64,000 nucleotides of DNA, from NCBI RefSeq assembly GCF_004023625.1, contig NZ_RPDJ01000023.1, forward strand, positions 162,765 to 226,764, read 5' to 3'. Each line of letters opens with the position of its first letter. Within the stretch, counting starts at the first letter, position 1. Source of the DNA: Streptomyces cavernae (lineage in GTDB: Bacteria; Actinomycetota; Actinomycetes; Streptomycetales; Streptomycetaceae). This document shows, piece by piece, positions 35,650 to 44,280 of the stretch. The notes below the pieces were generated by a model. That model was given only the letters and a program-made list of their open reading frames with translations, had not been told where the DNA came from and ran no database searches. The position numbers and the translations under genes are program-made.

Positions 35650-36645
35650 GTGCCGGAGACGTCCGGGCACGCGGTGGGCCCGGAGGGGACCGTGCCGCGG
35701 GTGCCGGATCCGGAGGTGCCCGCTCCGGAGGTTGCGGTTCCGGAGGTGCCCGCTCCCGAGGTGGTGGTTCCGGAGGTGGTCGTTCCGGAGGTTGCGGTTC
35801 CGGAGGTGGTGGTGCCCTTGGTGCCGGACCCGGAGGTTGTTCCTGAGGGAGCGGTGGCCGAAGGGGTTGAGGTGGCTGTGGGGGCCGCGGTCTCCCACGG
35901 GGCGGGACTCCCCGCGGATGACGACAGCCCCGGCGCGCGGTCCGGGTCGCGCACTCGGCTCGCCCCGCTCATCGGCGCCGCCGCCGCCCTCGGCGTGCTC
36001 GTCGGCACCTGCGCCGGATACCTGGTGCAGGTCCAACGCGCACCCACCCCCCTGCCCCCGCTCTCGCAGCCGTACCTGACGCAGGCGAAGGGCGCCGGCC
36101 CCGAGCGGTTGCCCGCCGCGCAGGACCGCGAGGTCAAGACCGAAGGTGACCTGCGCAAGCTGCTCGTGCCCCGGCCGAGCGGAGCCCAGGATCCACTGTT
36201 CAACGCGGGCGCCGACGGCTGGCTGTCGCTCCCGGAGTACGCCGGGCTCTTCAAAAAGCCCGCCCAGGCCTTCAGCGGCCTCATCGCGGACGGGTTCCGC
36301 CGTGCGGCCGTCGCCGACTGGCGCGAAGGCAAGTACAACGTGGAGATCCGGCTGGTGCAGTACCGGCAGGAGGAGCGCCTCGCGGCCAAGGAGGCCGTGG
36401 AGAACGCCAAGTACTGGTCCGAGGTGGACCCGGGCACCACCAGCCGGCCGGTCCCGGGCACCGGCGACGGCCGGGTCTACGTCCACAGCGAGCCCGCCCG
36501 GGAATCGGGCGCCGTCCCGCTGTACACCGCGGAGGCGTTCGCGTGGCGCGGGGACATCGCGATGGAGATCTGGGCGTACGACAGCGAGCCGGTCCCCATG
36601 AAGAAGATCATGGGCTTGGCCGAGCGGCAGATGGGGCGTTTGTGA
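35650..36645 (+). CDS. single-pass membrane protein with VPEV repeats (first of three related genes)
   Basis: About 331 residues. The N-terminus has ten or more Pro-Glu-Val repeats (PEVAVPEV type), then one transmembrane helix (near residues 115-135, LIGAAAALGVLVGTCAGY) and an external domain of about 190 residues beginning DLRKLLVPRPSG. Start chosen at GTG 35650, 8 bases after GGGGGAG. GTG 35629, 35641 and 35644 are alternatives. The stop overlaps the next gene, a related protein. Function unknown; perhaps a lipoprotein-like sensor of the envelope. Confidence 0.75.
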   Translation: MPETSGHAVGPEGTVPRVPDPEVPAPEVAVPEVPAPEVVVPEVVVPEVAVPEVVVPLVPDPEVVPEGAVAEGVEVAVGAAVSHGAGLPADDDSPGARSGSRTRLAPLIGAAAALGVLVGTCAGYLVQVQRAPTPLPPLSQPYLTQAKGAGPERLPAAQDREVKTEGDLRKLLVPRPSGAQDPLFNAGADGWLSLPEYAGLFKKPAQAFSGLIADGFRRAAVADWREGKYNVEIRLVQYRQEERLAAKEAVENAKYWSEVDPGTTSRPVPGTGDGRVYVHSEPARESGAVPLYTAEAFAWRGDIAMEIWAYDSEPVPMKKIMGLAERQMGRL

Positions 36646-37553
36646 GCAGCGCGGAGAAGGACACGGACGCGGGTGAGGCCGCGGCCGGGGCACCCGAGGC
36701 CGCTGCCCCGGAGGCCGGAGCGCCGGAGGCCGGGGCGATCGACGCACGTCGTCGTCGGACGGGCCTCCTCGTCGGCTGTGCCCTGCTGATCACGGCCGTG
36801 CTCGGTGGGGCCGGATACACCGTCGTGGCCGTCAGCGGCGCCGACCGGGATCCGGGAGCCCCCGTCTGGCGCTTCCCGCAGCAGGCGGACACCAAGAACG
36901 ACTCACAGGACTCGAAGGACTCCAAGGACTCCAAGGACGCGAAGGACGCGAAGGACGCGAAGGGCACCACGGCCCAGGGTCTGAGCGACTTGCTGCTGCC
37001 GTACGGGACCGACGGCTACACCCGCGGTCCGGACCTGAACGAGTTCGGCTCCGACACGGAGCTCAGCGGACGCAGGGCCGCCGCCGTGCGCAAGGAGGCA
37101 CTGCGCGGACTGCCCCGTATCCCACGCCGGGAGCTGGAGAAGCGGATCGACGAGCAGCACATCGAGGGCGTGGCGATGCGCAGCTACCTCAGCACGGCCG
37201 CCGCCGGCGACTCGACGCTGTATGCGGACAAGTCCTTCGCCATCGGTGTCGAGCTGACCCGGATGGAGAGCCGGGACTCGGTGCGCGAGGCGGCCACCGC
37301 CCAGGTCTCCTTCCTCCGGAGCCTCGACGTCTTCCGCGAGGGCCCCCGGATCGAGGGCCACGGCAACGCCAGGTGCTTCCTGCCGCCCGACGAGGAGGAC
37401 GAGAAGCTCGACATGATGATCTGCTCCGCGTACGAGGGCGACATCCTCCTCGGCGCCACGGTGTACGGCATCAAACCGCTGGACAGCGACGGCGTGGCCC
37501 GCTTCCTGCGGGAGCAACTGGACCGCATCGGGGAGCCGGGGCAGGCGGTATGA
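36642..37553 (+). CDS. single-pass membrane protein (second of three related genes)
   Basis: 303 residues. An Ala/Pro/Glu-rich start, a basic RRRRT patch, one transmembrane helix (about 41-62), a KDSKDAKDAK repeat linker, then an external domain starting GLSDLLLPYGTDGY. It has the same order (LLLP motif, then a mixed fold with ELTRMESRDS) as its two neighbours. GTG start overlapping the previous stop, and its own stop overlaps the next ATG. Confidence 0.75.
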   Translation: MSSAEKDTDAGEAAAGAPEAAAPEAGAPEAGAIDARRRRTGLLVGCALLITAVLGGAGYTVVAVSGADRDPGAPVWRFPQQADTKNDSQDSKDSKDSKDAKDAKDAKGTTAQGLSDLLLPYGTDGYTRGPDLNEFGSDTELSGRRAAAVRKEALRGLPRIPRRELEKRIDEQHIEGVAMRSYLSTAAAGDSTLYADKSFAIGVELTRMESRDSVREAATAQVSFLRSLDVFREGPRIEGHGNARCFLPPDEEDEKLDMMICSAYEGDILLGATVYGIKPLDSDGVARFLREQLDRIGEPGQAV

Positions 37554-38725
37554 GCGACCGACTCGACGTGAGCGGCCGACTCGACGTGAGCGGCCGCCGC
37601 GACACGAGCGGCCAGCCGGACACAGCCACACGGCCCGACGCCCCGCCGCTGCCGTCCACCCCACCCCCGTCCGCACCGCATCCCACGCCGTCCACCCCAC
37701 CCCCGTCCGCACCGCATCCCGCGCCGTCCACCCCACTGCCGTCCGCGTCGGCCGCCCCGCCGCTGTCCGCCCCACCGCCGTTCGCGCCGTCCGTATCGTC
37801 CGCCCCGCCGCATCCCGCACCGCGGGTCGTCCCGCCACCGTCCGCACCGCATCCCGAGCCGTCCCCGCCGGTCGTCCCGCCACCGCCCGCACCGCATCCG
37901 GCGCCGCAGGCCGCCCCACCGCCGTTCGCGCCGGGCATTCCCGCCCAGCAGCCGGGTCGGGATCGGCGGCGGCTGCGCGCATCCCTGCGGTGGGGGGCCG
38001 TGGTCGGGGTCTTCGCTGTCGTCGGTGCCTGTGTGGCGTACGGACTGGCGAGTGTGGATCGCGCCGACCTCCCGGGGCTCGCCACCGCCTCCGACGGGCG
38101 CTGGGTCTACCCGGAGCTGACCAGGCCCCCGCTGCCGGAGGGCAGCCCCGGGCCGCTCGACCCCGCGAACAAGGCCGGTGCCCACCACGCCGACCTGCGC
38201 GCCCTGCTGCTGCCCCCGCCGGACGGCGCCGAGCCCGACAGGACCCTACCCGGCGCCGGCGGATGGCTGGCCACGAGGAAGTTCATCGCCCAGTACGCCT
38301 CGCGGGAGGACCGCGAGGCCCTCGACCGGCTGTTCACCGACCACGGGCTCCGGCGCATCGCCGCCCGCGGCTGGACCGCCCAGGACGGCACGCACACCCG
38401 GGTGTACCTGCTCCAGTTCGCCACGGCGGCCGTTGTCGACGCCATCGACGAGCAACAGGTGTTCACGGGCTACGACGCCCCGCGGTACGCCCTGCGCGGG
38501 GCCTCCGAGGTGCACGCCGACGAGAGCTTCCCGGTGGAGGCGGAGGTGGCGGGCGTACGGCACCACGTGTACGCGGAGCCCGAGCCCTACGGTGCCGAAC
38601 AGGTGCGCGAGGCGTACCTCACCGCCGGGGACACGCTCGCCCTGATCGTGCAGTCCCGCAAGGACGGCGCCGCCGCGATCCCGTTCCAGCAGACAGTGGT
38701 ACTCCAGAGCCGGCTGCTGGGCTGA
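37550..38725 (+). CDS. single-pass membrane protein with Pro-rich tail (third of three related genes)
   Basis: 391 residues. A very Pro/Ser/Ala-rich cytoplasmic N-terminus of about 140 residues (PPPSAPHP units), one transmembrane helix (about 148-167, WGAVVGVFAVVGACVAYGLA) and an external domain starting DLRALLLPPPDG, matching its upstream neighbours. The three genes are coupled by 4-base overlaps, so they are made together and may form a complex. The 3' end is duplicated downstream. Confidence 0.75.
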   Translation: MSDRLDVSGRLDVSGRRDTSGQPDTATRPDAPPLPSTPPPSAPHPTPSTPPPSAPHPAPSTPLPSASAAPPLSAPPPFAPSVSSAPPHPAPRVVPPPSAPHPEPSPPVVPPPPAPHPAPQAAPPPFAPGIPAQQPGRDRRRLRASLRWGAVVGVFAVVGACVAYGLASVDRADLPGLATASDGRWVYPELTRPPLPEGSPGPLDPANKAGAHHADLRALLLPPPDGAEPDRTLPGAGGWLATRKFIAQYASREDREALDRLFTDHGLRRIAARGWTAQDGTHTRVYLLQFATAAVVDAIDEQQVFTGYDAPRYALRGASEVHADESFPVEAEVAGVRHHVYAEPEPYGAEQVREAYLTAGDTLALIVQSRKDGAAAIPFQQTVVLQSRLLG

Positions 38726-38775
38726 CACCGGAGTCGGCTGCTGGGCTGATGCCGGAGCCGGCCGCCGGGCCGACG
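38704..38775 (+). repeat. 24-bp tandem repeat (3 units) copying the 3' end of the preceding gene
   Basis: Units at 38704, 38728 and 38752. The first contains the last codons and TGA of the membrane-protein gene, the second also carries TGA, and the third has diverged. Confidence 0.85.
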
Positions 38776-38884
38776 ACGGCCCGACGGTGGTCCCTGCCGC
38801 GAGGGCCCGGGCCGCGGCCGACTAAGCTGGGCCCGACGCGCGGGGTCCGGCCCCGTACTACCACGCTCATCCGAGGAGCACCCT

Positions 38885-38986
38885 GTGCTTGAGATCTTCT
38901 TCGAAGCTCTGCTGGTCCTGGTCTGCGTCGGCGTGCTCGCCTTCGCCGGACTGGCCGTGAAGAAGCTGTACCAGGGCCAGCGCTGA
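38885..38986 (+). CDS. 33-residue membrane microprotein
   Basis: GTG start with GAGGAG 6 bases upstream. The sequence is almost one transmembrane helix (residues 8-24, ALLVLVCVGVLAFAGL) followed by a basic tail KKLYQGQR. It is too short for routine gene callers, but the ribosome site and clean topology support it. Lies 50 bases before the nitrobindin-like gene. Function unknown. Confidence 0.7.
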   Translation: MLEIFFEALLVLVCVGVLAFAGLAVKKLYQGQR

Positions 38987-39036
38987 CCCTCACCCCAGGA
39001 CCCCCATCACCGACGTGCGAGACTTCTGAGCCATTC

Positions 39037-39612
39037 ATGATCGAAATCCCGTCCGACCTGCACAAGGACCTCGTCCCGCTGGCGTTCCTGCTCGGCAGCT
39101 GGGCCGGCGCCGGCGTCCACGACTTCCCCGGAGCCGAGAAGTGCAACTTCGGCCAGGAGGTCACCTTCACCCATGACGGCCGGGACTTCCTGGAGTACCG
39201 CTCCCACACGTGGGTGCTGGACACCGAGGGCAACAAGGTCCGGCCGCTGGAGAGCGAGACCGGCTTCTGGCGCATCGACAAGGACCGCAAGGTCGAGATC
39301 GTGATGGTGCGCGACGACGGCGTGGTCGAGGTCTGGTATGGCGAACTGGCCAACCAGAAGCCGCAGATCGACCTCGCGACGGACGCGGTCGCCCGGACGG
39401 CCGCCTCGGGCCCGTACAGCGGCGGCAAGCGCCTCTACGGCTACGTCAAGGGCGACCTGATGTGGGTCGGCGAGAAGCAGACCCCCGAGATCCCGCTGCG
39501 CCCCTACATGTCGGCTCAGCTGAAGAAGGCCGTCACCCCCGAAGACGTCGAACGCTGGGCCAAGGCCCTCCCGGACGACCTGCCCGACGACGGGATCGCC
39601 TTCTTCAAGTAG
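39037..39612 (+). CDS. nitrobindin-like (FABP-fold, DUF1794) protein
   Basis: 191 residues, a 10-stranded beta-barrel family. The N-terminal GxWxGxG motif is GSWAGAG (about 20-26). True nitrobindins bind heme through a C-terminal histidine. At the corresponding place I read RPYMSAQL, with Tyr in place of His, so heme binding may be lost or altered (inference). Neighbour of nur in the same direction. Confidence 0.85.
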   Translation: MIEIPSDLHKDLVPLAFLLGSWAGAGVHDFPGAEKCNFGQEVTFTHDGRDFLEYRSHTWVLDTEGNKVRPLESETGFWRIDKDRKVEIVMVRDDGVVEVWYGELANQKPQIDLATDAVARTAASGPYSGGKRLYGYVKGDLMWVGEKQTPEIPLRPYMSAQLKKAVTPEDVERWAKALPDDLPDDGIAFFK

Positions 39613-39650
39613 GCCGGTGGTCCTGGGTGAGTCGGCCTAGACTCTCTGGT

Positions 39651-40136
39651 GTGGTGAGCACCGACTGGAAGAGCGATCTGCGGCAGCGCGGCTACCGGCT
39701 GACCCCGCAGCGGCAACTCGTGCTCGAAGCCGTGGACACCCTGGAGCACGCGACCCCCGACGACATTCTGGGAGAGGTGCGGAAGACAGCGTCGGGGATC
39801 AACATCTCCACCGTCTACCGCACCCTGGAGCTCCTGGAGGAGCTCGGGCTGGTCAGCCACGCCCACCTCGGGCACGGCGCCCCCACCTACCACCTGGCCG
39901 ACCGCCACCACCACATCCACCTCGTCTGCCGTGACTGCACCAACGTCATCGAGGCGGACATCGACGTGGCCGCCGAGTTCACCGCCAAGCTGCATGACAC
40001 CTTCGGCTTCGACACCGACATGAAGCACTTCGCGATCTTCGGCCGGTGCCGGGACTGCGCGGCGAAGGCGAAGGCGAAGTCGGTCGGCGCGGCCGTCGAC
40101 GACCAGCCGGTGCACCGGTCGGCCGCGGAGAAATAA
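39651..40136 (+). CDS. nur: Nur, nickel-responsive Fur-family regulator
   Basis: 161 residues. Winged-helix DNA-binding domain (1-75) and metal-binding dimer domain. With the first of two GTG codons as start, the histidines fall at 33, 70, 72, 86, 88, 90 and 126, exactly the positions described for the two metal sites of S. coelicolor Nur (Ni-site 70/72/126, M-site 33/86/88/90). CxxC pairs are at 93/96 and 133/136. Represses nickel uptake and the Fe superoxide dismutase when nickel is present (family knowledge). The C-terminal 25 residues are variable. Confidence 0.94.
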   Translation: MVSTDWKSDLRQRGYRLTPQRQLVLEAVDTLEHATPDDILGEVRKTASGINISTVYRTLELLEELGLVSHAHLGHGAPTYHLADRHHHIHLVCRDCTNVIEADIDVAAEFTAKLHDTFGFDTDMKHFAIFGRCRDCAAKAKAKSVGAAVDDQPVHRSAAEK

Positions 40137-40170
40137 GAACGGCAAGTAGTCGGTCGTAGGCTATGTGGAT

Positions 40171-41136
40171 ATGAAAAGCCCTCTGCTGTCCCTGCCAGGC
40201 GCCGTCCCCGCCGAGGGCGTGGACGAAGGCGTAGCCGCTCACTACGGCGACCTCTTCCGCGAACAGCGCGCCCTCGCCGACGGCACCGGCTTCGTGGACC
40301 TGTCGCATCGCGGTGTGGTCACCGTCACCGGGGCGGACCGGCTCAGCTGGCTGCACCTCCTGCTCACCCAGCACGTCAGCGACCTCCCCGCCCACCAGGC
40401 CACCGAGGCGCTGGTCCTCTCCGCGAACGGCCACATCGAGCACGCGCTGTATCTCGTGGACGACGGTGAGACGGTCTGGGCCCACGTCGAGCCCGGTACA
40501 CAGGACGCACTGATCGCGTACCTGGAGTCGATGAAGTTCTTCTACCGCGTCGAAGTCGCCGACCGCACGGACGAGTTCGCCGTCGTCCACCTGCCCGCCG
40601 GCTCGATCGCCGAGGTCCCCGAGGGCGTCGCCGTACGCGAGACCCCCTACGGACGGGACCTCTTCCTCCCGCGCGCGGACCTGGAGTCGTACGCGGAGAA
40701 GTCCGGACCGGCCGCCGGGCTGCTGGCGTACGAGGCCCTGCGCGTCGAGGCCCACCGCCCGCGCCTCGGCTTCGAGACCGACCACCGCACGATCCCGCAC
40801 GAACTGGGCTGGATCGGCAGCGCCGTGCACCTCCAGAAGGGCTGCTACCGCGGGCAGGAGACGGTCGCCCGCGTCCAGAACCTCGGCAAGCCGCCGCGCC
40901 GGCTGGTCTTCCTGCACCTCGACGGCAGCGAGGTCCACCTCCCGCCGCACGGCACGGAGATCCGCCTCGCGGACGACGGCCCCGACGGTCGCAAGATCGG
41001 CTTCGTGACGACGTCCGTACGCCACCACGAACTGGGGCCGATCGCGTTGGCTCTGGTCAAGCGGAACGTGCCGACGGAGGCCCGGCTGCTCGCGGACACG
41101 ACGGCCGCGGCACAGGAGGTCGTGGTCGAGCCGTAG
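40171..41136 (+). CDS. ygfZ: folate-binding YgfZ/GcvT-like protein
   Basis: 321 residues, GcvT-fold with the YgfZ signature KGCYRGQE (about residues 225-232). YgfZ uses folate and this cysteine in repair or assembly of some iron-sulfur enzymes (family knowledge). The ATG 40171 lies 8 bases after a TAGGCT -10-like box, suggesting a leaderless message. GTG 40165 is an alternative start. The 3' gap holds a nine-copy repeat. Confidence 0.9.
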   Translation: MKSPLLSLPGAVPAEGVDEGVAAHYGDLFREQRALADGTGFVDLSHRGVVTVTGADRLSWLHLLLTQHVSDLPAHQATEALVLSANGHIEHALYLVDDGETVWAHVEPGTQDALIAYLESMKFFYRVEVADRTDEFAVVHLPAGSIAEVPEGVAVRETPYGRDLFLPRADLESYAEKSGPAAGLLAYEALRVEAHRPRLGFETDHRTIPHELGWIGSAVHLQKGCYRGQETVARVQNLGKPPRRLVFLHLDGSEVHLPPHGTEIRLADDGPDGRKIGFVTTSVRHHELGPIALALVKRNVPTEARLLADTTAAAQEVVVEP

Positions 41137-41156
41137 CGGCCCGGCGCCTGTCCGGG

Positions 41157-41444
41157 CCTGTGTCCCATCCGGTCGGCGCCTGTCCGGGCCTGTGTCCCAC
41201 TCGGTCGGTGCCCGTCCGGGCCTGTGTCCCACTCGGTCGGTGCCCGTCCGGGCCTGTGTCCCACTCGGTCGGTGCCCGTCCGGGCCTGTGTCCCACTCGG
41301 TCGGTGCCCGTCCGGGCCCGTGTCCCACTCGGTCGGTGCCCGTCCGAGCCTGTGTCCCACTCGGTCGGTGCCCGTCCGAGCCTGTGTCCCATCCGGTCGG
41401 TGCCCGTCCGGGCCTGTGTGCCATCCGGCGGGCGCCTTTGCGGT
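41157..41444. repeat. 32-bp tandem repeat, nine copies, between convergent ygfZ and dtd
   Basis: Units begin at 41157 and every 32 bases to 41413. The consensus starts CCTGTGTCCCACTCGGTC. Copies 2-5 are identical, the outer ones have a few changes. Because 32 is not a multiple of three, long spurious frames are open on both strands; none has a ribosome site. No spacers, so not CRISPR. The rest of the gap (41137-41156, 41445-41543) is similar GC-rich sequence with CGGGCGCCTGTCCG units. Confidence 0.95.
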
Positions 41445-41543
41445 CCCACCAGGCTGGCGCCTGTCCGGCCGGGCGCCTGTCCGCCCGGGCGCCTGTCCGG
41501 CCGGGCGCTTGGCCGGGCGGCCGACGCCCACCCGGCCCCGCGC

Positions 41544-41969
41544 CTACATCTCGAGCAGTACCGTGAACGGCCCGTCGTTGGTCAGGGAAACCCGCATCCG
41601 CGCGCCGAAGCGGCCCGTGGCCACCGTCGCCCCCAGGGCCCGGAGCTGTGCCACGACCTCGTCCACGAGGGGTTCGGCGATCTCCGAGGGCGCGGCGGCG
41701 TTCCAGGTGGGCCGCCGGCCCTTACGGGCGTCCCCGTACAGCGTGAACTGACTGATGACGAGCAGCGGGGCACCGATGTCGCTGCACGACTTCTCGTCGC
41801 CGAGCATCCGGATCGACCACAGCTTCCGGGCCAGCTGCGCGGCCTTCTCCTTGGTGTCCTCGTGGGTGACTCCCACGAGGACACACAGGCCCTCACCGTC
41901 GATCTCGCCGACCGTCTCGCCGTCCACGACGACGCTCGCTCCGTCCACCCTCTGCACCACCGCACGCAT
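41544..41969 (-). CDS. dtd: D-aminoacyl-tRNA deacylase
   Basis: 141 residues. Hydrolyses D-amino acids wrongly attached to tRNA. Begins MRAVVQRV, with the substrate-gating motif SQFTLYGD and RKGRRPTW and the C-terminal NDGPFTVLLE (Gly-cisPro type motif TNDGP). Complete family length. Divergent from rsiG with 172 bases between. Confidence 0.95.
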   Translation of the reverse strand: MRAVVQRVDGASVVVDGETVGEIDGEGLCVLVGVTHEDTKEKAAQLARKLWSIRMLGDEKSCSDIGAPLLVISQFTLYGDARKGRRPTWNAAAPSEIAEPLVDEVVAQLRALGATVATGRFGARMRVSLTNDGPFTVLLEM

Positions 41970-42141
41970 GGGCCCATCATGCCGTGTGCCGCCTCCTCAT
42001 GATTTCGGGGGCACCGATACCCCCCATCCGGGGTTGATAAGGGGCACTTCGGTCACATGGCGACGGGTCGGGGTGGCACGATGCCGGATACCGCGGCGCA
42101 CTCACGTGGGGACCGCGCCGGTCGAGGGGACGGTAGGCAAG

Positions 42142-42882
42142 ATGAGCACACCACGTACCGGGCAGCCGCCGGTATCAGCGTCCACGATCAACAGGACGGG
42201 CCCGCACGCGCACACGACGCGCCCGCCACTGCAGCGCACGGACAGCCCGGACGCGCCGGGTGGTTCTCCCGCGCAGCAGGATCCGGCCCGGCTGGTGCTG
42301 CCCGAACTGCGGGCCATGCGGCGGGACGCGCAGCGCAACGAGGCCGATCTCAGCTATGTGCGGCGGCTGTTGCAGGGGCGGATCGACATTCTGCGGGCGG
42401 AGTTGGCACGGCGTGATCCGTCCGGGCGGGGGAACCGGACCGGCGCGACCGTCCCGACCAGTTCCTCCGGCTCGATCGGTTCGCCTGGCATGCCCGACGC
42501 GGCCGGCACGCCCGGCTCGTCCGGCCCGGTCGGCTCGTCAGGCCGGACCGATGTGTCCACGTCCGTCGTGGAGCGGCTGTCGGAGATCCTCAAGGACCAG
42601 CCCGCCAGGCGTCGTTCCTCGGCCCGCCATGTGACGGTGGGGACTCCGCGGGGTGAGGAGTACCGGCGGTTGGCGGCCGAGATGCTCGGGGAGGTCGAGC
42701 TCTCGGACCTCGCGGCGCGCACCGACCAGGAGCTGCGCGCGGCGATGGGTCGCCTCGTCCGCTACGAACAGCAGGTCTCGAGCCGCCGACGGCAGCTCCA
42801 GCGGACCGCCGACGACTGCGGAGCCGAGATCGCGCGCAGGTACCGGGAGGGGGAGGCGCAGGTGGACGACCTGCTCGCGTGA
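42142..42882 (+). CDS. rsiG: RsiG, c-di-GMP-dependent anti-sigma factor for WhiG
   Basis: 246 residues, predicted as two long helices (about 50-92 and 170-245) joined by a Ser/Gly/Pro-rich linker. Two copies of the c-di-GMP motif E(x3)S(x2)R(x3)Q(x3)D are exact: E67 S71 R74 Q78 D82 and E209 S213 R216 Q220 D224. In S. venezuelae, RsiG bound to a c-di-GMP dimer holds sigma WhiG and so delays sporulation (family knowledge). whiG is not in the window. The N-terminal 45 residues are disordered. Confidence 0.92.
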   Translation: MSTPRTGQPPVSASTINRTGPHAHTTRPPLQRTDSPDAPGGSPAQQDPARLVLPELRAMRRDAQRNEADLSYVRRLLQGRIDILRAELARRDPSGRGNRTGATVPTSSSGSIGSPGMPDAAGTPGSSGPVGSSGRTDVSTSVVERLSEILKDQPARRRSSARHVTVGTPRGEEYRRLAAEMLGEVELSDLAARTDQELRAAMGRLVRYEQQVSSRRRQLQRTADDCGAEIARRYREGEAQVDDLLA

Positions 42883-43015
42883 GCGGGCGCAGCCCGGGAG
42901 CGGGTGGGCCGGGTGGGTGTGACGGTGCAGGTGGATGCGATCCTGCCCTGCGAGGGGTGGGCGCGACCCGACCCGCCCGGCTCACCCGAGGCCCCGCACC
43001 GGAAGGCAACCGCCG

Positions 43016-43990
43016 ATGTCCGCCGACACCACCTCCCGCCCCGCGCCCGCCATACCCCCGGTCCTCGCCGAGGTCGTACGATCCGGCTTCGTCGAGGGCC
43101 GCCATCGGGGCAGTCTCGTACTGCTGGGAGCGGACGGCGCCGTGGAACTGGCGCTGGGGGACGTGACCTCACCGGTCTTCCCGCGTTCCACGAACAAGCC
43201 GATGCAGGCCGCCGGTGTGCTGCGCGCCGGTCTCCAACTCACCGGGGAGCGCCTGGCGATCGCGGCGGCGAGCCACTCCGGAGAGGCCTTCCACCGTGAC
43301 CTCGTGCAGAAGATGCTGACGGAACACGGGCTGACCGCGGCGCTGCTGCGGTGTCCGGAGGACCTGCCGCTGGACCCCGTGGAGGCGGAGACGTACCTCG
43401 CGGCGGGGGCGGTACGCGACCGGGTCGCCATGAACTGCTCGGGCAAGCACACGGCGATGCTCGCCGCCAGCGCGCTGCGGGACTGGCCGCTGGAGTCGTA
43501 CCTGGACCCCTCGCACCCCCTCCAGCAGCTGATCCGGGCGGTGGTGGAGGAAACGTCGGGAGAACCGGTGGCCGCGACCGGCACCGACGGCTGCGGAGCC
43601 CCGCTGCTCGCGATCTCCGTGACCGGTCTCGCCCGCGCCTACCGCGCCTTCGTCCTCGCAGCGCCCGGCACCGCGGAACGCCGCGTCGCGGACGCGATGC
43701 GCGCCCACCCCGAGTACGTCGCGGGCACCCGCCGGCACGACACCTGGCTGATGCGCGAACTCCCGGGCGCCCTGTCGAAGATGGGCGCGGAAGCGGTCCA
43801 GGCCGTGGCCTTCCCGGACGGCCGCGCCTTGGCCTTCAAGATCGACGACGGCGGCGGGCGGGCTCTGCGGCCGGTCCTGGCACGAGCGTTGACGCTGGCA
43901 GGAGTGGACGCGCCCGTGGTGTCCCGGATCGGCGACGTGCCGCTGCTGGGTGGGGACGAAGCAGTGGGGGAGATCCGCGCGGTGTTCTGA
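43016..43990 (+). CDS. L-asparaginase (AnsA/asparaginase II, thermolabile-type family)
   Basis: 324 residues of the family found in Rhizobium and actinomycetes. It is unrelated to E. coli type enzymes and uses a Ser/Lys/Cys-rich site: PVFPRSTNKPMQA, AAASHSGE, MNCSGKH and GTDGCGAP are present. Converts asparagine to aspartate and ammonia. SD GGAAGG. Downstream 290 bases to the next gene show nothing else. Confidence 0.92.
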   Translation: MSADTTSRPAPAIPPVLAEVVRSGFVEGRHRGSLVLLGADGAVELALGDVTSPVFPRSTNKPMQAAGVLRAGLQLTGERLAIAAASHSGEAFHRDLVQKMLTEHGLTAALLRCPEDLPLDPVEAETYLAAGAVRDRVAMNCSGKHTAMLAASALRDWPLESYLDPSHPLQQLIRAVVEETSGEPVAATGTDGCGAPLLAISVTGLARAYRAFVLAAPGTAERRVADAMRAHPEYVAGTRRHDTWLMRELPGALSKMGAEAVQAVAFPDGRALAFKIDDGGGRALRPVLARALTLAGVDAPVVSRIGDVPLLGGDEAVGEIRAVF

Positions 43991-44280
43991 GAGGTGCTTG
44001 CCGGGGGCGGCAGTCGGGACCGGTGAGACGCTGGGCCTGACGGGACGGCCTGGGCTCGCCGGGGCTGTCGGGGCCGCCAGGGCGGTAGTTGGCCCGCGGG
44101 ATGCCGGACGGCCGGTCGGACGCCCGGGGTGGGGTCACAGTCCGCGAGGCGCTGCGCGAGCCGAGCCGAGGGCTGGTGACCTCGGCGCGGACGTGACCAC
44201 GCCGGGACTGTGCTCCCGGCGTCGGCGCGTGCCCCGAAAAGCTCGCGACACACCCCGCCCCGGCCACCTAGCGTGCAGTC

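Noticed and set aside
39979..41424. 481-codon minus-strand frame with GTDRVGHRPGRAPTEWDT-like repeats
   Set aside because: It runs antisense through ygfZ and nur and through the 32-bp repeat. The repetitive protein is a by-product of the repeat and there is no ribosome site.
41157..41444. CRISPR-like array of 32-bp repeats
   Set aside because: The copies are directly adjacent with no unique spacers, and there are no cas genes.
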